Part shown: positions 54,141 to 64,000 of the stretch, piece by piece | How positions within the stretch are numbered: the stretch's first letter is position 1 | Layout of the letters: each line of letters begins with the position of its first letter | Source: Mesostigma viride | Taxonomy: Eukaryota > Streptophyta > Mesostigmatophyceae > Mesostigmatales > Mesostigmataceae | Length of the DNA: 64,000 bases | Direction: 5' to 3' | Assembly (NCBI GenBank): GCA_009746045.1 | Contig: RPFO01000106.1 | Location: 1,034,869-1,098,868, forward strand | Made by a program: the position numbers and the translations under genes | Notes under the pieces: generated by a model | Databases searched by the model: none | Told to the model about the DNA's origin: nothing | What the model saw: the letters and a program-made list of their open reading frames with translations, nothing else

Positions 54141-57100
54141 CTACTCAACAGGTCTCTTCTTGGCCAAGTTCGTGAGCCGTTTCTCGACGTCTGTCGGAAT
54201 GGTCAAGATGGCCTGGCGATTGTTAGCTGGGTTGACAACAATGGTGTGTTCGAACCCCGCGTCCATGCACAGGTAGCAATTGACCAAGTTTGGCTGTTCA
54301 GCTTGCGCATCGGCGTCCATTTTGAACATCGTCGCCATACCCGGAAATCTGTCCCAGTAGCGCACCCCCACCACCCATTGTCCCTTACGGAACAACTCCC
54401 TATCGACCTTGCCGTTTCTGTCGGCCACTCGCCTCACGAAAGTAGCGGCCACCTGATAAGGCTCCTGCAAGACTTCCGCTAGCCAATATGGATGATCTGG
54501 ATCGTGGGACTCATCACCAGAGTAGGACTCGACGGCAAAAATGTCTCGCAGCTTCAGTCTCCTTCCCATCATCGTCCTCTCTGCCTGTAGTCTGTTCAGT
54601 CGCGTCCCTGCGTGCCCCCCTTGTCCGTTTGGGTTCCTTTGCACTGGCTCCCCCAGTTTGTGGAGCTTCATCCGAGCACCTCCCACATTCCAGCCGTCCA
54701 TGTCGGTCCACTCCTTTCGACAATCCCACCACCTTTCCTCGGCGCACGCACCGCCACAATAGCAGGAATACTGGCGCAGCATTAAGCGCGTCACATTCGA
54801 CTTGTCCATGCGCCACCAGTGCGCCTTCTTCACTCCTTTGATTTCGCCGCGCCCTGGGCTGTAAGGAAGCACCTGCGCGTCGAAGACAAGATTTGCACAA
54901 GGGAAAGTTGAAGTTACGAGACCATCGAGCTAGTTGTGTTTTATTAAGCACTCCTGATCGCCAGGACTCCAAGAACGCCCTAGAAACGACGGCCGGCGTA
55001 ACTATTCCCTGAACGAGGACTGTACACTTAATTACCTCGGGGAACTCGAAGAAGTTACGCCTGGTCGTTGTGGTCCCGCCCACCGCCCCCGACGCCAGAT
55101 TCTCCACCAACTGGGCGGCCGTCTGTTTGTCCTGGTTCTCTTCCCTGATGTGCCACCTCCTCAACATGCACTTCACAGTCCCACCAGCTCCATCCACCTC
55201 CCCCTTTCCGTGCTGCTCCCCAAAGTAATTCCACTCAAATGACTCCAGGTGCGGATCCTCCGTCAGCAGCCGGGCCACTTCCGCGATCACATTCCTTGAC
55301 TTGAACTGCATGGAGCAATTGTCCGACCACCCAATGAAGCGCTTCACCTCTACCCCTTCTGACCGTAGTGTCGCCAGGATTTTGAGGATAGCAAAACGGA
55401 GGGCCCGCCCGTCCCTTTTCATTCCGCCCTGTCCGATGAAGTGAAACTCCCTTCTCACGACCTTTCCCGACGCTGGATCCAAGTAGCGCACGATCCAGGG
55501 CATAAGGACGAATGTGACTGGATGCCAATACTGTGCTTGGAGATTGTGATAGGTGTAAGACTGGTAGTTCTCGGCGTAATCTGTGTGGCATACAAGGTCC
55601 CCCACCCGCATCCTTGAGAGACATTCCTTGGAGGCGTCCGCTTGCCACCACGCGTTGAAGCAATGCTGGATGAAGTCCGGCCACTTGTCCACAATTGCCT
55701 CCTTTAGCTCCGTTGGTGTGGACTTGACGTCGACTTGCGTCAATCGCTGCCCACCAGCCTTTGCGATCTCGTCACAGTCGTCCTGCATATGCGCAGTGTG
55801 CACATACAGAAAAGACATCAACTTCGACCCACCAATGACCTGTAGAAAGAAAAAAGACAGGACCTCAGGAAAAATTGAAAAAGAAACGCCTTGGGGCGCA
55901 ACCACTCCACTAAAAATTACCTCTGGCCCAAGAACTTCAGGAAACATTGCAAAAGAAACGCCTTGGGGCGCAACCACTCCACTAAAAATTACCTCTGGCC
56001 CAAGAACCGCACCCGGCGGCACATCCTGCATCTCGTATCTGGTCCATGAAATCAGGTGGTTGGAAGCCTCCTCCCGTTCGCATAACATGAAGTTCCGAAT
56101 TCCACACTTGGGAGCCAGGCAAGTGCCCAACACACAAGCCTTACGCCGGATCGAGCAAACCCCCAACTCCTCGCCCAGGTCATGATCGGGCACCCCTTCC
56201 TCGTCGTCCAGCACCCTCCCATGCATGGGCAGATCCTCAAGTTCGCCCTGAAAAGGCTGAACCTGCGGCCGCGACGACCCCACAGACGACCTCGAACCTC
56301 CCCCCTCCCTCATCCCCTCCACCTCACAAGTAAACTTGTTCACCCACTCTGTCGTGTGAGTGGCTTTGAAAATGGAACATGTGGGCACGGACGACCCCAC
56401 GTCGAGCTGGCTACCATGATCGCACGCGTGGCATTCAGGTCCGCACTCGCATCTGGCATGAAAAGTTGCACGAAATTTGGCCAACCCCCCAACCATGGAC
56501 TGCATGGTAGTGTGGTGCTGGCATGCGCACAAGTTCCGCATTTTCCACCGCCCCTTGACGCATGCGGGCATATGCTTGCAAAAAGTAGTGTATCCCACAT
56601 GAACTGTGCTCTTCTGATTCGTGCGTAGCATTGACATCCCTGCCTCCGTCTCCAAAATCACCTGATTTCCCCCCCTCACACCCTCCTCTCCCTCCCCCCC
56701 CCCCCTCCCTACTGTCCATCCGCCGCGGTGGCTTCAACTCCGGATGGCGGGAAATGAACACTTCGTAAATCTTCGACTTGGAGACAGTATAGTAGCGCGC
56801 ACCCTCCGAAAACGCTAGTGTATGTTTGTAATCCTTTCTGGTCCATTCACAATGAACATCCTTCATGTTCGGAGACGCCCGCGTCAAGTTATCATCCCTC
56901 CAGCACGCTTGTATCAGGGCAATGACTTCCGTCGGAAGCTCGTCTTTCCTCCTCCTCCTCTCTGGCGCACTCATCAAAAGGTCGTCCTCCCCTTCTTCCA
57001 TTCCATCCCTGTGACCCCGAACAGTTGCGACAAAGCGCCTGTCAATCCCGAACGCGCGCTCCACAATCCTGTCCGGGACGCCCTCCATTGCCTTCGTAAC

Positions 57101-57490
57101 AAGTCCACACAAGGCCCACCTAAGCCCACGATCCTTCTCAGATGTTCCCAAGTCGCCAAAAGCCTTCTTGATGTTATCCCGAAGAGATTCCGCCCAATTT
57201 TCAGGAAGCCCGCCGTCACAGTTCTTCCTCTTCTTAATGCCGTTGCTCTCCGCCACCATGGCATTTAGTCTTGAAGCTGCGCAAGACAGAACCTCCGCGC
57301 TCATCTCTGGCGTCCTGTGGTTGTTTGCTTTCACGCGTTCCGCCATGATAGGAAAGATGTCATTGGCAATTTTGTACCCCTTGTTCTCGATGTACTTGTC
57401 GCTCCAGAGACCGCGAAGTGCAGGCTCCCGGTCGTCATTGGACAAGGGACGCGAACCGTCGGAAACGGCCCCCCGCCCCGATCGCGCCAT
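54141..57490 (-). CDS. DDE transposase-like protein (unclassified superfamily), three exons
   Basis: Proposed CDS complement(join(54141..54872, 55036..55839, 55993..57490)), about 1010 aa. Introns: 55840-55992 (GAG|GTAATT to CTACAG|GTC) and 54873-55035 (GAG|GTAATT to GCGCAG|GTG), both phase 0. Domain order: an N-terminal helical part with LPTEVIALIQACWRDDN and YEVFISRHPELKPP; a zinc-ligand-like CKHMPACVKGRW...CACQHH segment; then a DDE core with HTDYAENY (D about 585), WSDNCSMQFKSRN (D about 672) and YFGEQHGKGEVDGAGGTVK (E about 713). The C-terminal part has YWLAEVLQEPY and FRKGQWVVGVRYW. The architecture matches a large set of uncharacterised, transposon-derived animal proteins with SHGKGPxDGxGGTVKR motifs. 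Exon 1 needs one base fewer in a 12-C run (56694-56705) to stay in frame. ATG 57490 is the best start; an upstream one at 57625 is open. Confidence 0.75.
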
Positions 57491-57636
57491 CAGACTTTGG
57501 TCAGACGGCAGCTGATTTTTTTCGCCTCTTAATCCCGCGGCACCGAAAGCCCTGAGGATGAGTAATGATAAATAATCACCATTAAAGACACGACGAAAAC
57601 GATGGGCATCAAACAAGAACGACAAGCGTCATTAAT

Positions 57637-58190
57637 AACGCCGGCCGGCGCAACTGGATACATGTAAACCATACAAAAGTGATTTTATGAAACACATACA
57701 GTTTGTCATTAATAACGACGGCCGGCGTAACTCGGGCGCAATTAAAAACCATTAAGAAGCAACTCAGGATATGCAGGCAGAAATCCTTCAGGTGTAAAAA
57801 AGATGTACAAACACACTTTTGGTAATGGGGCCTGATTGCGCAACTGCAAGATACCATTGGAAACGCCGGCCGGCGCAACTGGATGCATGTACATAAACCA
57901 TACAAAAGTGATTTGCACAAAACCCCTACAATTTGTCATGAGTAACGACGGCCGGCGTAACTCGGTTGCATTTGAAAACCACAAAGAAGCAACTCAGGTA
58001 GTGAAGGCGGAAATCCCAGAGGTGATAAAATGTTTACCAACACAAAATGTTGATAAGCGTGCAAGCTTTTGCAAGTGCGCGCAAGATACCATTGGAAACG
58101 CCGGCCGGCGCAACTGGAACACCAAAACAAAAAACTTGATTTGCACGAAACCCATTCAGTTCGTCATGGATAACGACGGCCGGCGCAACT
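57637..58190. repeat. Array of a 19-bp AACGMCGGCCGGCGYAACT motif in ~230-bp units
   Basis: Six copies at 57637, 57714, 57862, 57954, 58097 and 58172, alternating between the GCC and GAC forms. A seventh is at 54985-55003 inside the last intron of the transposase gene. The surrounding ~230-bp sequence is itself repeated about 2.5 times. The core CGGCCGGCG is nearly palindromic. Confidence 0.85.
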
Positions 58191-60490
58191 TCATGGCACT
58201 CACCACTTTCACCAAATGCCATGTCGCCATTATATTGAGGAAAGCGAAGTATGCCCACTTGAAGCTGTGGTCTGCAGAACATTGACACAAAATATGCATG
58301 GTATTTCAAGCAATGAATGCTATGTGTCAGGCATCAATGTCTTTATTGTATCCAAATGTGGTTAGGACGGAGGTTTACATTGGTTGCTATTTTAAGACAA
58401 TGGCGTATAACCAAACATTGCACACACTCAAGAGTGTACTTATGCTGAACTGGAAAGGAACATTAAACCCCAATAAGGTAGATATTTTTCTTTTACATTT
58501 TAATTTTTTATATACTACTTTATATAATATTATATTATATTATATTATATTATGCTATATTATGTTATATGAAATAACATTAAAATTAACATAAAATTAA
58601 AATTATATATTAATTATAGTATATTATATAATTTATATTATATATTATATTCACGATGCTCTGTGTATTAATGACATATCAGACACACCTACATCACATC
58701 GCCTTGATGTTTCCGTTGTATGGGTCCGGTCGGGCGTTGGTAGCTGGTCGACAACAATTCTACATTTCCTAAAAAAAAATGCGACCGTGCCTACATTCGA
58801 AGGCGCGCTGTGGCTGACCTGAACTATCGGTGAACACCTCGGCGTCACTTGACCGGCCTAGGTTGACATTTCGGCAGAGTAACGCTGCTTAAAGGATCCT
58901 TGCGTAGTTCGCGCGATTTGGCTCTTTATATATGTTTTTGGAGACGACGAGCAAGCATCCGATTGGTCAGCCAATTCCTGTCCAGTCCTCGGACAGTGTC
59001 CAATCCGGTGCTTGGGATCCAGAAAACGTGCTCGAGCCTGGCCACTCTGTCGCGGGCGCCGCGCTAGTGGCGTCGCGCCCAAACCTGACCAGGCCATAGG
59101 AAAGGGCGGGGGCGAATGCAAGAATTATTGTTATATCCTGACCTGTCCTGGGGAAGGTCCGGGGCGAATGCAAGAATTAATATACCTGCGTATGCAACCA
59201 ACACGGCCGATCCACATACATAATCCGACTGAGCTGGACGGTACGGACCAAATTTCGGTGCAAATTGAGGCCCAAAAGCTATGTCGGCATGGTGCGCGCA
59301 CCCCTTGCGGTAGGGGCCATGGCGACTGCCTTTAGACGAAACGTGACAAATCTGGCACGCGGAAAGCAGAAATGCTCGATTGTTGGAGAAAATTAGTTAC
59401 TGATTCTAATTTATGGCGGGATGGTTGCGATCTATAATGTCGCGGGCTTTTTTTCTTTGCCATCGGCAGGGGGGGTCCGGCCTGAATTTCTGTCGGGATG
59501 AATAAAGTATATTGGATGCCTGCCGGGTTGATTGTCGATTGTTGCCAGTTTTGATGGTCGTAAGGAAAGCTAGTTTAATGATGTTTCTAAAGCCGTAAAA
59601 ATTCCCGCTGCTATCTTTACCTTTCCCGTCATTTTGCGGTAAGATAACATTAGCCCTGCGCGATGCGTACTGCCCAACCACTCCATGAAAGGGTGGACTT
59701 TCTTGTGCGCCTGGGCACGAATAAATGCCCGTTATGGTACGTTCTTGTGTTAAACGTCTTAAGCTTGCGTTTTCCTGCTTTCTTACCTCGTTGAGCGTAA
59801 GCTTTTTGCCTTCTTTCCGGCCAGATGCAGCCAGAAAGTTGCGGGTCCTGGCGCTGCATCGCTGGATTCCTGGGTGTCTTTTAGCTAGTTAATCGTCTGT
59901 GACGTGGCTGGCTTTCTGCAGCGCGTGGCCCGCAACCTGTCGGGAAGGTGTAATGCTTTTATTTCCATGCTTCTCTGAAATTTCTTTTGCTTTATAGACA
60001 GTTGTGTTCGAGGAAATTCACGCGGTCTTCCTAAGCAGCGGCATCATTTTCCCCAGACACTGACGAGCTGGCACCTGTCTCCTAAAGAGAGCGGCTCGTG
60101 CTTGTTAGAAAGGAGGCAGTGTGCATTTTGCGGGACACAATGCTTTGGTGGCACATGCGTCAGGTAGGCTGTTCCAATGGTCTCTTCACCTTTCCCACTG
60201 AGTAAATGTTAGCATTTGTCATGCTAACCAGAGCAGCTAGCCACAGGTTGGCTGGATAAAAAGTCAGCTTATTTTCTCTTTATATACTGCGTGTGTGGTC
60301 CTCCACGTGTCCGGCTTGTTGGGCATTTTGGAAGAGGGTTTATAATGTGTTGTTGGGTGGAACAACTTGGTTGTTGGCACAAAATCACACATTATTAGCC
60401 TGAGATAGGCATGACATATGCTGCTCAGGCGTGTCGTCCTACCAGCCTTGTTGTTAAGGGTAGACTCACAAGGCTGGCTGTGCCGATGGA
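58191..60490. other. 2.3 kb without recognised genes
   Basis: 58500-58650 is almost pure A/T with (TATAT) repeats. ORFs at 58298-58594 and 59406-59859 have no family features. A ~30-bp phrase GGGGCGAATGCAAGAATTA is duplicated at 59110 and 59162. Confidence 0.4.
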
Positions 60491-60507
60491 GGGGTGGGGC
60501 GTGCTAG

Positions 60508-61268
60508 CCCCCCCCACACCCACGCATGCATGCTAGCCCACCCCCACACCCACGCATGCATGCTAGCCCCGGCCCCGGCCCCCCCACACCCACGCATGCA
60601 TGCTAGCCCCCCCCACACCCACGCATGCATGCTAGCCCACACTCACACCCACGCATGCATGCTAGCCCACCCCCACACCCACGCATGCATGCTAGCCCCC
60701 CCACACACCCACGCATGCATGCCAGCCCCCCCACACACCCACGCATGCATGACCGCCCCCCCCACACCCACGCATGCATGCTAGCCCACCCCCACACCCA
60801 CGCATGCATGCTAGCCCCCCCACACACCCACGCATGGATGCCAGCCCCCACACACACCCACGCATGCATGACAGCCCCCCCACACACCCACGCATGCATG
60901 CTAGCCCCCCACACACACCCACGCATGCATGCCAGCCCCCATACACACCCACGCATGCATGCCAGCCCCCCCCCACACTTACGCATGCATGCTAGCCCCC
61001 CACACACACCCACGCATGCATGCCAGCCCCCCCCACACCCACGCATGCATGCCAGCCCCCCCCACACTTACGCATGCATGCTAGCCCCCCACACACACCC
61101 ACGCATGCATGCCAGCCCCCCCCACACCCACGCATGCAGGCTAGCCCAACCCCACACCCACGCATGCATGCCAGCCCACCCCCACACCCACACGTGCATG
61201 CCAGCCCACCCCCACACCCACGCATGCATGCCAGCCCACCCCCACACCCACGCGTGCATGCCAGCCCA
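60508..61268. repeat. ~29-bp minisatellite, about 25 copies
   Basis: Unit CCCACCCCCACACCCACGCATGCATGCTAG with variable C-run length and CTAG/CCAG ends. Each unit holds the self-complementary ACGCATGCATGC core. Open frames on both strands (HTHACM, GWHACVGV) are by-products. Confidence 0.95.
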
Positions 61269-61544
61269 CCCCTAGCTTGAGCGTGCTTGTAAAGTTTTTG
61301 CATGGTTTATTAAAATGAGTGGAATATGTATTTATTGCATTAAATGTTAATTTTATTGATCATGAATGAAAATGGTCAACATTGCCGAAGTGCCCCTAAA
61401 TTGCTCAATATTGTGTGCTCAAGAATTCAATGAGGATTGTCATCATGGAAACCCGCACAAATTCACGATTCCGGGCATGCATGTGAAAGTATCAAGAACA
61501 ATTTTCAATTAAGAATGGTATCTCATTGTTCCATGAATCAATAT

Positions 61545-64000
61545 GACTCCATGTACGTAGACAAGCCATGATGACCCCATGGGAGCCTGAATCCTCATCA
61601 TTAAATACATAAATGCCACCCATGTACGTAGACGGGCCATGATGACACCAATGGAGCCTGAATCCTCATCATTAATTACATAAATGCCAACCATGTACAT
61701 ACACGGGCAATGATGACACCATGGGAGCCTGAATCCTCATCATTAATTACATAAATGCCAACCATGTACGTAGGCCAGCCATGATGACACTGTGGGAGCC
61801 TGAATCCTCATCATTAATTTCATACATGCCAACAACACGTAGACGGGCCATAATGACACCACGGGAGCCTGAATCCTGATCATTTTTTTTCTGACATCCA
61901 TGTACGTAGGCCAGCCATGATGACACCATGGGAGCCTGAATCCTCATCATTTTTTTTCTGAGACATCCATGTACGTAGGCCAGCCATGATGACACCATGG
62001 GAGCCTGAATCCTCATCATTTTACTCATGACATCCATGTACGTAGGCAGCCATGATGACACCATGGGAGCCTGAATCCTCATCATTAAATACATACATGC
62101 CATCCATGTACGTAGACGGGCCATGATGACACCATGGGAGCCTGAATCCTCATCATTTTTCTTTGACATCCATGTACGTAGACGGGCCATGATGACACCA
62201 TGGGAGCCTGAATCCTCATCATTAATTACATAAATGCCAACCATGTACGTAGGCCAGCCATGATGACACCATGGGAGCCTGAATCCTCATCATTAATTAC
62301 ATACATGCCACATGTACGTAGACGGGCCATGATGACACCATGGAGCCTGAATCCTCATCATTAATTACATAAATGCCAACCATGTACGTAGGCCATGATG
62401 ACACCATGGGAGCCTGAATCCTCATCATTAATTACATAAATGCCAACCATGTACGTAGGCCAGCCATGATGACACCATGGGAGCCTGAATCCTCATCATT
62501 AATTCATACATGCCAACCATGTACGTAGACGGGCCATGATGACACCATGGGAGCCTGAATCCTCATCATTTTTTCTTGACATCCATGTACGTAGGCCAGC
62601 CATGATGACACCATGGGAGCCTGAATCCTCATCATTTTTTTTCTTGACATCCATGTACGTAGGCCAGCCATGATGACACCATGGGAGCCTGAATCCTCAT
62701 CATTAATTACATACATGCCATCCATGTACGTAGACAGCCATGATGACACCATGGGAGCCTGAATCCTCATCATTTTACTACATGACATCCATGTACGTAG
62801 ACGGGCCATGATGACACCATGGGAGCCTGAATCCTCATCATTTTTTCTTTGACATCCATGTACGTAGGCCAGCCATGATGACACCATGGAGCCTGAATCC
62901 TCATCATTAATTACATACATGCCATCCATGTACGTAGACAGCCATGATGACACCATGGGAGCCTGAATCCTCATCATTAATTACATTGCCATCCATGTAC
63001 GTAGACGGGCCATGATGACACCATGGGAGCCTGAATCCTCATCATTTTTTCTTTGACATCCATGTACGTAGGCCAGCCATGATGACACCATGGGAGCCTG
63101 AATCCTCATCATTAATTACATAAATGCCAACCATGTACGTAGACAGCCATGATGACACCATGGAGCCTGAATCCTCATCATTAATTACATAAATGCCAAC
63201 CATGTACGTAGACACCATGATGACACCATGGGAGCCTGAATCCTCATCATTTTTTACATACATGCCATCCATGTACGTAGGCCAGCCATGATGACACCAT
63301 GGGAGCCTGAATCCTCATCATTAATTACTTGCCATCCATGTACGTAGACAAGCCATGATGACCCATGGGAGCCTGAATCCTCATCATTAATTACATAAAT
63401 GCCATCCATGTACGTAGACAGGCCATGATGACACCATGGGAGCCTGAATCCTCATCATTTACTATTCCTTGACATCCATGTACGTAGGCCAGCCATGGAG
63501 ACACCATGGGAGCCTGAATCCTCCTCATTAATTACATAAATGCCAACCATGTACGTAGACAAGCCATGATGACCCATGGGAGCCTGAATCCTCATCATTA
63601 ATTACATAAATGCCATCCATGTACGTAGACGGGCCATGATGACACCATGGGAGCCTGAATCCTCATCATTTACTATTCCTTGACATCCATGTACGTAGGC
63701 CAGCCATGGAGACACCATGGGAGCCTGAATCCTCTCCTCATTATTACATAAATGCCAACCATGTACGTAGACAGCCATGATGACACCATGGGAGCCTGAA
63801 TCCTCATCATTAATTACATGCCATCCATGTACGTAGACAGCCATGATGACACCATGGGAGCCTGAATCCTCTCATTAATTACATAAATGCCAACCATGTA
63901 CGTAGACAAGCCATGATGACACCATGGGAGCCTGAATCCTCATCATTAATTACATAATGCCATCCATGTACGTAGACAAGCCATGATGACACCATGGAGC
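61545..64000. repeat. ~69-bp satellite array, about 35 copies, continues past the window
   Basis: The core CCATGTACGTAG...CATGATGACACCATGGGAGCCTGAATCCTCATCATT is highly conserved. The linker alternates between forms such as AATTACATAAATGCCAA and TTTTTCTTTGACAT. Monomers vary from about 64 to 72 bp. The 61269-61544 stretch before it is unique A/T-rich DNA, grading into diverged monomers. Confidence 0.97.

Noticed and set aside
55855-56000. Repeated 24-residue peptide (GPEVIFSGVVAPQGVSF) in the transposase ORF
   Set aside because: Lies within consensus GT-AG boundaries; treated as intron, with the repeat being a DNA duplication.
58298-58594. 98-codon ORF in A/T-rich DNA
   Set aside because: Composition-driven, ends in (TATAT) repeats, no homologous features.
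60494-61303. ORFs of 60-216 codons (HTHACM, GWHACVGV repeats)
   Set aside because: By-products of the 29-bp minisatellite; open on both strands with no start context or domain.
61509-63844. Minus-strand ORFs repeating NDEDSGSHGVIMA
   Set aside because: Translation of the 69-bp satellite; monomer indels shift the frame freely.

Overview
The window looks like nuclear DNA of a green alga, probably a flagellate chlorophyte of the Chlamydomonas/Volvox kind. The evidence is two host genes with many introns: a CEP131/AZI1 centriolar-satellite or basal-body protein, whose C-terminal coiled coil matches the animal family block by block, and a profilin. Their exons are GC-rich, and most splice donors are of the GTGAG, GTGCG or GTAGG type. 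The species call is inference. There are no bacterial operons, CRISPR arrays or convincing tRNA/rRNA genes.

Layout. 1-4.4 kb: copies of a non-LTR retroposon that carries only ORF1, plus a reverse-transcriptase fragment and a 270-bp interspersed repeat. 4.86-5.54 kb: profilin (minus, two exons). 5.5-7.8 kb: intergenic DNA with an array of short palindromes and a 21-bp perfect hairpin. 7.8-23.85 kb: CEP131 (plus). I traced 14 exons by phase; they sum to 4203 nt, or 1400 residues. Its introns hold satellites, duplicated splice-site relics and a 1.7-kb transposon with TTAA ends. 24.2-27.1 kb: a second ORF1-only retroposon with a 359-bp (GGAAT)n tail. 28.17-36.0 kb: a very young copia-like LTR retrotransposon (minus) with an extra 5' ORF, an in-frame UGA between gag and pol, and the unusual order integrase-protease-RT-RNase H. 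36.2-38.9 kb: degenerate LINE ORF1 and RT remnants. 39.2-49.9 kb: two inverted copies of a TTAA-ended element on either side of a second, nearly intact Ty1/copia element (41774-48158). 49.9-53.5 kb: more ORF1-only retroposons, one carrying three nested insertions that each have target-site duplications. 54.1-57.5 kb: an intron-containing DDE transposase-like gene (minus), next to an array of a 19-bp CGGCCGGCG motif. 60.5-61.3 kb: a ~29-bp minisatellite. 61.5-64.0 kb: a ~69-bp satellite that runs off the window.

Apart from profilin and CEP131, nearly every recognisable coding segment is mobile-element sequence. The order of insertion is readable. Old ORF1-only elements were hit by retroposons with (TTAA)n or (ACTT)n tails. 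TTAA-ended DNA elements inserted at several sites. The two LTR elements came late: their LTR pairs differ by one substitution (first element) and by two short indels (second).
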